Part shown: piece by piece, positions 19,643-30,711 of the stretch
Numbering within the stretch: the first letter of the stretch is position 1
Layout of the letters: each line of letters starts with the position of its first letter
From: Pseudomicrostroma phylloplanum
Taxonomy: Eukaryota > Basidiomycota > Exobasidiomycetes > Microstromatales
Direction of reading: 5' to 3'
DNA length: 64,000 bases
NCBI GenBank assembly: GCA_039545275.1
Contig: BCHS01000014.1
Coordinates: 3,930 to 67,929 of the forward strand
The notes under the pieces: generated by a model
Databases searched by the model: none
What the model saw: the letters and a program-made list of their open reading frames with translations, nothing else
Told to the model about the DNA's origin: nothing
Made by a program: the position numbers and the translations under genes

Positions 19643-21917
19643 TCATACACCCTCACTCACTCCTTGGAGATATGCAGAATAGTCGTAGAGCTTGCCCTCC
19701 TCCGACTGCCCACCGTCATGACCGTTGCCATTCTGCGAAGGGATCCCAAGTTCCCTTCTTGACTCTTCGTCCAGCAGAGGCATCTCCGCCTTGAAGTGCT
19801 CAATGGAAGAGGCGGGCAGCAGCGCCATGCGCAGGTCTAGCTCGGTGAGGTAGGGCTTGTCTGCAGCCAATCCCTGGAATGCTTCGAGCAGCTGATCTGG
19901 ACTGGTAGTGTCCTCTGTGATCTCGCGCAGGAAGCTCAAGAAGGCTTCGTAGGAAATCTCGCCGAACTCATCCTCGAGCTGCTGGTGGATCTGCTCGACG
20001 TCTTCGTCGGTGTACACCATACCTAGAGAGGCCATTGCCGCACTGAGCTCTGAAAGGGTCAGAGCATTCGTGCAGTCCTTGTCAAAGTACCTATAGGTAG
20101 CCTCGAACTCCTCGAGCTGAGCCGGGGTGAGGTTTGTGTGTTGCCGTGAGATGATCTGTGAATGACGTCAAGGTGATATCTGAAGTCAGCGCACTGTGGC
20201 CTCAACACTCTTCGCAAGATACCCTCACCTGATTGTCAATGAAAGTCCCTTTGCTGATCACAGCTTTCTTGACGAGCTCAAGCTCGAACTTCAGATCCTC
20301 CAAATTGAAGATCGTGTGATCGTTCTCTTCCACATTGGCTTCGATGCAGAGTCGGTCCAGCTCCTCAATCTCGCCCACCTTTCCACCCACTGTCTCGACC
20401 TTGGCCAACAGCTCGCCTACAATGGCCCTCTGCTTTTCCAACTCTCCTTTGAGCCGAGCGATACCGCTCGAGATGCCTCGCAGCTCCTCCTCGAATGAGT
20501 TGGCCGCTCGCGCAAAGGTGATCCTCAACGCTTCTTTGGCCTCTCGTATGGCACCATTGATCATCCTAGTCCTCTCAACCTCATCTTCGGCAAGGGACCG
20601 CCACACCTGGTCCAAATCGCGCTGCCTCAATCCCTCACGAGGCTTCCATTCTCTAAGGTTGTAGGTCTTGAGCTTCGTCTGAATATTGCCAAGTAACGCA
20701 GTGAGGTCCGTCCGCTCCTGTACCCAGACACGCTTCTGCGTCGACTTGTAGCTATTGAATTCCGACAGGAAGGACCGCGCAGATGCGTAGCTTCCTTTAG
20801 GGCGGGAGCTTCGCCAGCCCTCTTGCATAGCAGTGACACCATCGAGGAGCTGGTAAATGAGGAGCAATGACAGAGTCAGACCTTCAACTTGTTCCATCCC
20901 TTGAGGGTACGGCCAACTACTCACCTTCTGCGCCCTGGCTTCGTACTCATTCTTCATCAGCCAAGCGCTCTGCATCACTTCGGCAAATGTAGCCACCCGC
21001 CTGCTGACCACCTCTGCCTGCTCCATTGTGCTGAAAGCGTGGAAATACTGCGCTACGTAGGTCATTACACTCCTCTCATCCGGCTTCTTTGCATCGCAAA
21101 GATCTTCCACATCCAAAAGCTGTGGTATGCCGAGGTGTTCTTGAGCGATCTGAAAAGCCAAGGAGGTACAAGCGTGAGCGTCTGACTTGGGGAGAGTCTC
21201 GTAATTGAGCAAGTCCGGGCGATGGCGGTGGATGAGGGCGCAGAGCGCCAGACCGGACTTCCAAGAATGTGAAAAGTCGTTCACTGAGACATCTTCGTAC
21301 GGAGCGGTCTTGCGCTGACACCAGAGCAGGAGACCTTCTTTGGCATTGACTCCCTCCTCGCTGATGTCCGCAATGGTAAATCGAAGGATCAAAGTCCATA
21401 CCATGCCCAAGATCAGCTTCAAGTTGCCGTCAATGATGTCCTCTGCTCCGACGTTGGTGAGCACGACGCCCCTTCCTCTGATGAACTCGAGAGCTTTGTT
21501 GACGTTTTCTGCCATCTGCACTCTCATGCGTGGATTTTGGTAGTAGCGACCGAGAGAGGTATCGCCCATGGTCTCCATGAGCTGGATGAGACGCACGCCA
21601 TTGGACAGGTCAGTGGACAGAGAATGCATCGGAGCGTGACCGCCTTGTTGGAGCTTAGTATTCAGCCTGAGATAAGGAACATCCAGAATCGAAAGGGAAG
21701 AGGACGTGTCAGACTATTGTCTCGGTTGTTGCCGACGCTGGAGGTGCGGACGGGCATCCCTAGGTGGACATAGAGCACGCTATCCTCGGAGCTCAGCAGC
21801 TCCAGCTTCAGCTCCATGTCATACTCACCACTTTGTGAAGGTTTTGGCCTGGACCTGCTCCCATTCCCTGTCCTGCTCGGGCAGCCCATACATGACAGAG
21901 GAGCGCTTGTATGCCAT
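19643..21917 (-). CDS. Alpha-actinin (actin cross-linker)
   Basis: Four exons (21917-21829, 21666-20925, 20849-20229, 20155-19643) give 654 residues. Exon 1 starts MAYKRSSVMYGLPEQ and joins KTFTKW-LNTKL, the start of the first calponin-homology domain. A tandem CH pair (VRLIQLMETMGD; GLLLWCQRKTAPYEDVSVND; FSHSWKSGLALCALIHRHRP) forms the actin-binding head. A short rod with only about two spectrin-like repeats follows (about 270-480), then an EF-hand region (ATYRYFDKDCTNALTLSEL and a C-terminal EF pair) of about 170 residues. Length and layout match fission yeast Ain1 (about 620 residues), which bundles actin at the cytokinetic ring. The second intron (75 nt) is a multiple of three without a stop, so a retained-intron form could be read through. 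Confidence 0.93.
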
Positions 21918-23173
21918 TCTGGTGTGCTAGCCAGTAAGGAAAGAGATTCGTACGATACGACGCCAGTCTAGATGGAGCAGGTTGAGACGCTGACGCGCTC
22001 TGCGGATTGGACTAGCGAAAGAAGTTGGCTGAGCGTGGATGAGGTGGTGGGTATATGCAGCAAGGTGTAGCAGGGTACGACGGAGCAACCTCCTGACTCC
22101 TAGTGGTGAAGAAGGTAGAGCAGAACAGAAGAGGGGCCAATGTGATGTTTTCTTGCTGCGTCACGGTAGATTGGATAGCAGGATGTATAGATGACCTCGC
22201 GAGGGACGACGATGCAGACTGTATGCTGCGTGTAGAGGGATACGGTAGGATGTAGAGGTGAAGATGGACGACGACGACGATTGTGATCTGACGGAAGGAA
22301 GCGAGGTTGGTCCATCAGGTACGAGGAAAGGCACACACCCACTCGCCTGTGTCACTCTCTTCTTCAATCTCCGCCTCTCCGCTCCACTCGGCAATTTGGC
22401 CGCGACGCGCATCCCAGATCAATCAACACGAGACCAACACCAACGCAACACAGGCAGGGAGATAGGGTTCCTGGCGTGGGGGGCTGCATGCTGTTCGTGA
22501 GAAAAAGAGGGAGAGAGGAGCATCTTTGCAACATGATTGCGACACTGAAAGTCACTGCTGAAGTCAAGGAAGCCAACAGATTCGATGCGATCTTTTCTTG
22601 CAGTGCTGCTAGGGTTCAATGACCGAGTCTGCGCAGCTTTCACTGACACCATCGTTTGAGCTTTCTTGTCATTCGAAGAAGTTCCATCGCATGAGTCGCC
22701 ATCTGAAATTGACTCTTAGACTTTGCAGTGACTTTTGCTGGCCTCAGGCGCACTATGCGGCTGCATAGCTTGTCTGCAAGGACTGCTTTGATACGAGCGA
22801 ATGGATAGCCTAGTAAAGAGATGGCTATCGGAAGGTGATGACAAGCAGACTCGCATCCTTGCCTAGCGACGGCGACTTTCACGGTATCGTCAGTGAATTC
22901 GTTGACACTCAAACAGAGCCGAGAATGTGAGACAGACAACGGTCGGCAGCGACAGCAGTGAACCACGTGCTCTAACGCCTGGGCGGATCCGAAACGCGTC
23001 TTGCAACGGATAGCTCACGGCCGATACAGCATCCGAGGCAGGCGGAAGCAGCTTCGCGTTGCACGGAGCACCTAGAAGGAGTACAAAAAGGCACCAGAGT
23101 CAGCTCCCTGCAGCAATTTAAGGACGTCACACATCCCCAGTCAGCCCAGTCAACAGTGACTTAGTATACAAGA
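21918..23173. promoter_or_regulatory. Divergent intergenic region, 1.26 kb
   Basis: Separates the starts of the alpha-actinin gene (-) and the orphan gene (+). Composition between about 22500 and 22900 is visibly less GC-rich than the neighbouring genes. A TACAAAAAGG stretch near 23082-23091 is a weak TATA-like candidate about 90 bp before the orphan's ATG. No open frame here resembles a known protein. Confidence 0.45.
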
Positions 23174-24501
23174 ATGAGCACATCGAGTGAAGAAGAAGCG
23201 TCGACGGCGACGGCGACGGCGCCCAGGCTCTATCGACTGCAGAATCTCGAGCTGGCGAGCGTCTTCATCCATCGGATGAGCATTGCAGAAGCACCAGCGG
23301 CTGTTCGCTCTTTGGCTGATTTCCTGACACATGCTCACTTCAGAGGGGTATTGGACTGCTCTGAGGTACGCCTAGGTCGGTCCATGATGATCGTCTGTGG
23401 TTGGTGTCAGTGAGCTCACTCATTCCTGTACCCCTCATACGCACAGGCGAAGACACTGCTGCAAGCCGATGACATCCAGACCTCACACGCGACATGCATG
23501 GCAGATAGAGTACGAGCTGAAGGAGACAAGGCCCCAGAAGGCAGCAGTGCAGCACTGTCTGCCTCTCTCAGGTTGCGGGGTGGCGCAGCTGGTTGCTATG
23601 GCAAGACGAAGTCGCATTGGCTCGACTTTGCTCAGGATATGCTGGCCGATTTGAGGTACAGCGATTTGTTGCAGTACTCGTGAGTGCCTGCTCCGTGTAT
23701 CAAACTTACCGACAACTTATCTCTGACGTTCTTCATGTATCGATCGTGGTCATCAGAAAGTACGACGAACCCTGGGACGAAGCCTGGGGCGTCTTCATGG
23801 CCGAGACGTACCCCCTCTCGACTCCCCAGCCAGACTACGGCTTCGGTCTTCGCTCTCAACCACCCTGCTGTGCCAAAGGGGACGGGCAGACCACCCCACC
23901 CGCTCTGAGCCAAGAGTCACTCTGGCCTCTCAAGCTACAGCTCACGACTCCGCCCTGTCCCTCGGCAGACCTGCCAGAGATCATCTACCCGTGCCTCGTC
24001 GTTCAGGTGGGGTCAGAAGTCGATCCGCTCTTCTTCACCCAGAACCACGCAGCGGGAGCGGCCGTCAAGGCCCTGTCGATAATCGAGAGCCTTGAGGGGT
24101 GTTATCGGAAGACGGTCAAGAAGGAGGAGCAGGCTCGCTGCACCCCTCTGCCTGTCTTGGCCGTCTGCACGCAGGGCGCAATGTGGGAGATGTCCATCGC
24201 CTTCCGCTTGCATGAGAGAGACAGCAGCCTCACGACTGGCAGACACCCGATGCCTGGTGTGGTGAGTACCGGCCAAGATTACCCCATCGCAGAACACCAT
24301 CATGCTGACCTCGCTCCCTCCACCACCTGCTCCTCCGCTCCGTTCTGGCAGCACCTGGTACGCATCTGGAACGGCAACCTCGATGAAGCCTGTGGCCTCT
24401 TCCAAGCGCAGTTCCTCCTGCAACGCTCTTTGCTCTGGATCACGACCGTTTATCGACCGAGGATCGAGGCAATGCTCAGTACCATTCGACAGACCTTGTA
24501 G
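23174..24501 (+). CDS. Orphan protein, possible degenerate PD-(D/E)XK-like fold
   Basis: I do not recognise a named family. Four exons (23174-23365, 23447-23679, 23757-24261, 24352-24501) join in frame to 359 residues; all introns have GT...AG, and the last has a good CTGAC branch site and a length divisible by three. The middle and end carry a pattern reminiscent of fungal PD-(D/E)XK nuclease-like proteins: an Asp after PQP (PDYGFGLR), a strand IYPCLVVQVGSE where E-x-K would be expected, an alpha helix with TQNHAAGAAVKAL, a strand LPVLAVCTQGAMWEM, and a final helix FLLQRSLLWITTVYRPRIEA. The E-x-K pair reads Q-x-G, so a nuclease of this kind would be inactive. The N-terminus is Ser/Glu/Thr-rich. 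The gene stands alone between two housekeeping genes. The splice model is firm; the fold call is a guess. Confidence 0.6.
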
Positions 24502-24914
24502 ACTCGCGCCTACCCTGCCCTGGAACGGGCAGCGAGAGGACAGAGGGCGAGCTGGCCGAACGCCCCGCCTTTACGAAGGCGTACCGTTGTATTGATCTGC
24601 TTCCCTGTCTTGTGGACTTCGAGGCCTGCGCACGTCTTTGGCGCCCCCTCCCGACGGTCCTGTACTTTCAAGCCTCTGCTCCAATGAGCCGCCATTGTCT
24701 CCTTTGTCTCATACTTTCGCGATGCTCATCTTTCCATGATCGCGAATGTCGTTCTTTCTCGCTCTGTCGCTGCCGTGGGATATAGCTGGTAAACCGCCGC
24801 GGTCTTGTCAGTCTTGGACACAAGCACGAATATGAGGGGTAATTGATTCATTTGACGCAGGAGCATCGTCAATGTACAAGGGGGAACGGATAGAGAGATC
24901 GTGCTGCGAATTGT
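24502..24914. other. Convergent intergenic region
   Basis: Between the orphan gene (+) and the NDUFA4-like gene (-). Presumed 3' UTRs only; nothing else recognised. Confidence 0.5.
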
Positions 24915-25748
24915 CTAGACTGTGGATGGAATAGTAGGAAAGCATTGTCAGTCGGCATTTCATGAGCGAGCAGGAGAGCCTCTTTTCCGCATACTCACGC
25001 CTGTCACGCTTGTACTTCTTGTCGAATTCTTGCTGTGAGGGTAGGCGCGGGAGCAGAGCGGTAAGTAATGGACATCATCAAAGCCAGTATATGCACTGCT
25101 CTGACTCACGTTGACAGACATCAGCTCTGTAACAAGCAATGGCAGAGAGAAGGAGGGCGATGCGGCAAACGGTCAGTATTGCTCTGGACAGCCTGTGTAG
25201 CTTTCCTCTTCTCCTCCCTCTGCTTCTCCCATCCCTGCTCAATCTCGCCGGCCCCTCATCTGGTCCTGCCGAGCTCTGGTCCATGCGCCCACTCACTAGT
25301 CTGAGTTCCGGGCTCGACGTTGTTCCAGGGAGTTGGGTTGTTCTTTCGGTCCCAAACGACCGAGGGTCCTCGAGCCAGGCTGCGAGGTGGTAGAGAAGCG
25401 CAAAGAGGAATGGCGAGATAGGCAGGTGGGGTAGACAGGCAATTGTGAGTTTCTATCCCGGGTGAAGTAGAACAAGTGCCCGGAGCTGGCAATCGTCCGG
25501 CGTTGGAGCTACGACTACTCACTAGGTGAGGTACCAGGTGGATCCGCACACGGCGAGACCAGTGATGACCTGTGGGTTGGGTGAACAGAGGGGGAGTTCC
25601 GAGGTGTTGTCAGTCTTGGCGTCCAGAGGTATCCATTGCTCGCCCTAGCTCTGGCCTGGCCGCATGTGGCAAGCTACGGGTCACGCACGTAGATGGGAAG
25701 AACCTCTGGCGAGTACCAGTTCTTCATGATGGCGCGGAAGCGAGACAT
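24915..25748 (-). CDS. NDUFA4/MLRQ (B12D)-like mitochondrial membrane protein
   Basis: A small gene broken into six exons: 25748-25689, 25569-25523, 25379-25297, 25126-25110 (17 nt), 25032-24999 and 24919-24915 (5 nt, the last two bases of Leu plus the stop). The spliced product has 81 residues: MSRFRAIMKNWYSPEVLPIY, one membrane helix (VITGLAVCGSTWYL), then LARGPSVVWDRKNNPTPW, NNVEPGTQ and a basic tail EFDKKYKRDRL. This is the fungal NADH-ubiquinone reductase complex I MLRQ/B12D family, single-pass proteins of the inner mitochondrial membrane; the mammalian member was later placed with complex IV. Every exon joins in frame with GT-AG borders, but the terminal 5-nt exon rests on motif logic alone. 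No single frame covers more than a third of it, so automatic callers would miss it easily. Confidence 0.8.
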
Positions 25749-26203
25749 GGTGGGCGAGGTGTGATGGGGTACGTCTGTTGGTGAGGTGCGCTGCGACCGA
25801 TGGGGAGAAGGTCAATCTGTCCAAGGGAGTTCAGTTCAATATCGGCGCAACCGGAGGAGCAGCGCCGCCCAGTCCCTCACCCGCTCCGCCTTCCCGTGCG
25901 ACATGCGCCGAGACAGGGCGCGCGCAAAGAGCCATCCACCCGCCACTGCCAACGCCACGCGGGAAGGGCCAGGCAGGCCGGGCGGAGAGAGTTGGGCCGC
26001 GGCATTTCCCCGCGAGTGACAGCCGGCCCTGTTACTTTGAGAATAACAGAAGCAGCAGCATACAGCCAACGCATACAGCCAGCATCAGCCGCAACTCAGT
26101 AGCATAGCATACATTCTTCCCTCCCTCCTCCGCATCCAATCTCATGACCACGAGCAGCATCTAGGACTCCTGCCTACAATCCTGCCTACACCCAACATCC
26201 TCG
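25749..26203. promoter_or_regulatory. Divergent promoter region NDUFA4-like / GDA1
   Basis: 455 bp shared between starts at 25748 (-) and 26204 (+). It holds a repeated ACATTC/CATCC-rich stretch just before 26204. No strong core-promoter motif seen. Confidence 0.45.
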
Positions 26204-28664
26204 ATGCACAAGCGCAGGTCATCGCAGCCCTTCGAAGAGTACCACGCCAACGCATACACCAACGGCCACGAACACGACAACGCGGCTAGCTACGGCGCTT
26301 CCGAATATCAGCCTCCTCCTCCTTCTTCGTCTTCCAATCTCCCGTACCGACGTTCATCAGCATCGGGCAATTCACCTAATCGCTCTCGCCGATCTTCCAA
26401 GCAATACGGAAGAGGAAGGGCGTCGAGCTCCGCAATCGGAATCGACTTTGACCTAGACACCGACGACGACGCCTTTGACGAATACAGACACGCACACGCC
26501 CACACCCAGCAAGGCATCTACCCTCCATCTTTGACCTCCGGCCGCCAGCCGCAGGCACCCTACGCCAGTATGCCTTCTCCTTCCTCATCCTCCTCTCATG
26601 TCCTTCCCTTTTCCCTCTCACGGCCAGGACGCTCACGCATCTCCCTCACCATGCTCCTCCTCCTCGCATTCCTCTCTGCGGTATTCCTCTTCTCCCTCTT
26701 CCCAGCCTCGCGCGACAAGGGCAAAGCGGCTGTAGACTCGATAGGCGGTTATGCTGGGCAAGTATGGCAGGAGTGGAAGCCGCCTAGCATCCCGGGGATG
26801 GGAAAGAGCACAGCCAATAGGATTAGGGAGAGGCCGGCATTGCACGAGGACCCAAAGAGGACGACGAGGTGCACCACCAGCTTCGATGGAAAGAGGAATG
26901 TGGTGCAGTATGCTATCATGATTGATGCTGGTAGTACCGGAAGCAGAGTACATGTGTACAAGGTGAGCTTGGTCTACACTGGCAGCATGTGTGGAAAGCG
27001 TGTCACGGCAGCTGAACTTCACCTACCTGCCCTACTGCCTAGTTCAACTATTGTGACGCTCTTCCAGAGCTTGAAGACGAGGTCTTCGAGATGCTCAGAC
27101 CAGGCTTGTCGAGCTTCAGGGGTGACCCAAAGGTGAGGAGAACATAGCAGAGGGGCTCTACCCCGGAACAAATCTGACATCTTGTACTGTCTTTCGCTTC
27201 GCTGCTCGCTAGGCTGCTGCCGACTCGCTTCGGCCCCTGCTGAAGACTTCATTGGCTGCGATCCCCAAGTCGCTGCAGTCTTGCACCCCAATCGCAGTCA
27301 AGGCCACGGCAGGCTTGCGGCTCCTAGGCGCGACCGACTCCAAAGCCATCCTGCACGCCGTGCGCAAGATGCTCAAGGACGAGTACCCCTTCCAGCTCGC
27401 TGATGGCAAGACGGGCGTGGCCGAGGTGACACACGGGGCCAACGATGATGAAGGTCGAGCGGTGGAGATCATGGAGGGCAAGGACGAGGGCGTCTTTGCC
27501 TGGATCACCGTCAACTACCTGTTGGGCTTGATCGGACCGCCGCTGCCTGGAGAGAATGGCTCGAAGAGGAGGCGAACGGCAGCAGTGATGGATCTTGGTG
27601 GGGCAAGTACGCAGATTGTCTTTGAGCCTGACATGCAGACGGGCAGTCAGGGCATGCACCCTGGAGAGCACGTCTACAAGCTCCGAGGTGAATAAGAGTG
27701 ACGCCCGAGCGCTGATGCCAGACCATGCCCGCTGATGCTTGGCTTCACCCCACTCTGACTCTGACAGACTTTGGAGGTCGCGACTACACCCTCTACCAAA
27801 ACTCCTACCTCGGCTACGGTCTGATGCAAGCCCGCAAATCCATCAACTCCCTCACCGCCTATGCCTACTCTTACTCCCATCCCGACGTGGCTCGTACAGG
27901 TCAGCTCTCTTCTTCCCCCAACGAAATGGAGATTCCGTCCCCTTGCTTTGCGATGGGCAAGGACAAGACGACGGCCATTGCCAAGATTGGCGCAAAGGAC
28001 GAGGAGATCCAGGCCAAGTTCAAGGGGACCACGGGAGGGTTCAAGGCGTGCAAGAGATTGGTCGAGGTGATGATGGACAAGGACGCGTGAGTAGCGGTGC
28101 GGCGTGAAAAGCAATCGATTGGAGTCCGCCAGAAACAAGACTGACTCGAGCCCTCCTCTTCCACACAGCGTCTGCGCCCAAACGCCATGCTCCTTCGCAG
28201 GCGTGTACCAACCCTCGCTGATGTCCACCTTCCGCTCCGGCGCACCCATCGTTGCCCTCTCCTACTTCTACGACCGTCTAGCCCCTCTAGGCTTCTCCTC
28301 TTCCTCCGACGGACAATCCCTCCTCCCACCGGGATTCACCCTCCCGCAACTGGCAGCACTGGCAGAAGACGTCTGCCGTCCTCCCTCTACCTGGCCTGCG
28401 CGCTTCCCCCTCGACAAATACCCGGAGGCGCTCAAGGAGCTTTCGGATCGACCAGAGACGTGTCTAGACCTGACCTATCTGCACTCCTTGCTCAGTCTCG
28501 GGTACGAGCTCGAGGACAAGGACGGTATGGGCCGGCCGGGGGATCGAGACTTGAGGGTGAGGATTGAGAAGAAGCTTGCGGGGACAGAGCTGGGATGGGC
28601 ATTGGGTGCGGCCGTGGGCATGGTGGGCGAGGTGGAGGGATGTCGACGGAGGGGCGCGAGGTAA
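26204..28664 (+). CDS. GDA1: Golgi guanosine diphosphatase (GDA1/CD39 family)
   Basis: Five exons (26204-26962, 27043-27132, 27213-27687, 27768-28086, 28169-28664) encode 712 residues. A roughly 145-residue cytosolic Ser/His/Pro-rich part is followed by one signal-anchor helix (MLLLLAFLSAVFLFSLF, about 150-167) and a lumenal nucleotidase. The apyrase-conserved regions are present: ACR1 MIDAGSTGSRVHVYK (just before intron 1), ACR2 KATAGLRLL, ACR3 GVFAWITVNYLLG and ACR4 VMDLGGASTQIVF. The enzyme turns GDP left by mannosyltransferases into GMP, which leaves the Golgi in exchange for GDP-mannose, so it supports protein and lipid mannosylation. Fungal GDA1 is usually about 500-600 residues; the surplus here is mainly the long cytosolic tail. 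Confidence 0.95.
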
Positions 28665-28796
28665 AGGAGGGGAGCCCGAGTGGGTATCTGCCAACCAACA
28701 GGCAGAACGCTCTGGATGTAACGCTGTCCAACACGCTCGTTTTATACAATCCCGTATCTTATATTATTCCGACATCTCTAGGCTGTTGTGCAGACC

Positions 28797-30134
28797 TCAG
28801 CCGGCGTTGAGAGTCCGTCCGAGGAGTCGCATTAGCAGCTTCCTCAGAGCAGCAGTGGTCTGCTTAGTGACTGTATACGTAAGGCTTGTCCCGCTGAGCT
28901 GGGTGCTCTGCTCTTCGCTGGCCTCCTTGCCAGGTTTGGTAGGAGGGAGAGTCCAGTAGCCTGTAGAGACATACGTGAGCAAATCTTCAGCTTCTTCGTC
29001 TCCCCTCTCCCCCTTCTCTCTCGGCACACCTCCCACTCACGCTGCACAGTCAAGACCGCCACCAGCCCATCAATGGCAATCTCATGGTTGATCCCATCGC
29101 TCCCCCTCGGCAGCATTCCCTCGATCCACTGCACGTCTGCCTTCCAGATTCGTGAGCCGAACTTGCCTCCGTCGAGGGCGGCGCGCACCAGTTGGTCCCG
29201 GCCCGAGTCGTACCCGTTGGGGGTGATGGTGTGGTGGTGTTGTAGGTTCTAAGGGAAGTTTAGAAAAGGGAGAGAAGGAATGGAGTTCAATGAGTGGGAC
29301 GAGAGCAGATGACGGGAATAGCAGCTGTGACTTGATGACGCACCTTTTCTGTCGAAACGGCGAGGAACCAGGCGCCCGTGTTGGCTTCAGAGCCATTTTG
29401 CCTCCAAGCTGTGTCGGTCAGAAGAGTAGAAGGAGGGAAGAGATAGTCCGTCAAGAATAGTCCCTACTCGCCCATCTTCTCTCCACCCTTCTACTCACCT
29501 CTGAAGTGATTCCCCCCCTCCCAACTCTCCCAACAAGCGCCCACCCACCTCCCCGGTGCCCCAAACCCCGTCGTGCTCCTAAACTCATACATCTCCTCTA
29601 CCCACCCTCTTCCATCACCCAAATTCGCGCGTTGTAGCTCTCCGATGTGCAGGTCAAGACACTCAAAGGAGAAGCCAATGGAGCGGACATAGTCCCGGAG
29701 GCCGGAGTCGGTGAGGATGTACGGGTCGGAGTGGGAGGAGAGGATCACGTTGAGGGGTTCGCGGAGGCCGTTGTTGACCAGCTGGGGTGTGGTGGAATGG
29801 AGTGGTGTGATTGGGATGGAAACATTAGATGAGAGGTGAAAGGCTAGAATCGCTTGATGGTCCCACTCACGTCGAGCATACTCCCGCCTCCCTGTCCGGG
29901 ATCCCTCCACGGCGTCCCCCGCTCTCGCTCCTTGCGTCCCGCCGCACCAGCATGATTCCTCCCCTCGCCTGCAGGTACCCCTTCTCCCCTTGGTGCACTA
30001 CCATAGTACTCGCCCCTCCCCAGCCTTCTCGTCTCATCTTGCCCCACCAGAGGCGAAGCGCATACCAGGAGCGGCAGGAGAGACAGGGCGATTGCGAGGG
30101 AGAAGGCAGAGAAGGCGCGTATCCGAACGTGCAT
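28797..30134 (-). CDS. Conserved secreted fungal protein, unknown function
   Basis: Five exons (30134-29871, 29781-29499, 29408-29344, 29248-29041, 28960-28797) encode 327 residues. It opens with a clear signal peptide (FSAFSLAIALSLLPLLVCAS), then a roughly 60-residue low-complexity stretch. The conserved body includes NNGLREPLNVILSSHSDPY, GFSFECLDLHIGELQRANLG, GRWVGACWESWEGGNHFRAW, GAWFLAVSTEK, HTITPNGYDSGRD and GSDGINHEIAIDGLVAVLTV. I recognise this as a family widespread in fungi (extracellular or vacuolar lumen proteins) but know no assigned reaction. Conserved Cys, Trp and His suggest a folded, disulfide-bearing domain. The C-terminal part (TKQTTAALRKLLMRLLGRTL) is basic and amphipathic rather than a GPI signal. 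It ends 133 bp from the end of GDA1, tail to tail. Confidence 0.8.
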
Positions 30135-30711
30135 GGCGGGGCTAGGGACGGAGGCTACAGCGACGGGGACCGGAACGTGTCGCGACTTGGCGTGAAGAAG
30201 GCAGGCGGGGGGAGATAGTAATGAGAGGACCGACGGTCTCGAGGCGAGTAGCTTAGCTGGAGTGATCGACAGGGTAAGATCGAAGTTGTTGATGCAGGCT
30301 GATAGACTAGATAGTCTTACCATTGCCATTGCCGGCATCCGACACTTCCGACTGACTTCCCCGCTCCGCCTCCACACGCGCTCCCGCACGAGCGTGACTG
30401 GACCCGTAAGCAAGCCAAGTGAGTGGGGATACCAGACACTTCGCAAGAATGTGGGGACAGTGATACCGGTTTTACTCTCTTTGCGATTGAGCAGGACCGT
30501 CATCGAACAATCTCACACGGCAGCAACTCCAACATGGATGAGTATGTTCTGATTGATTGTACTTCGATTGAGTGATGAGAAATGCTGTGCCAGTCTGTCA
30601 CGCAGCCCTTGCAATTTACGCTGCTCTGCTGCTGGCCCTGTGACTGCTTCGTTCCTTTTCCCCACGCGATCTGCCCTTTTGATCTGCCATTCGTCGGGGC
30701 CTACCGGATGA
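30135..30711. other. Intergenic region between two minus-strand genes
   Basis: Upstream DNA of the secreted-protein gene and 3' flank of MIA40. No coding frame with family resemblance; no repeat of note. Confidence 0.5.

Noticed and set aside
22640..22966. 108-codon minus-strand frame in the 1.26-kb intergenic region
   Set aside because: No family resemblance, no introns or start context that help; likely chance.
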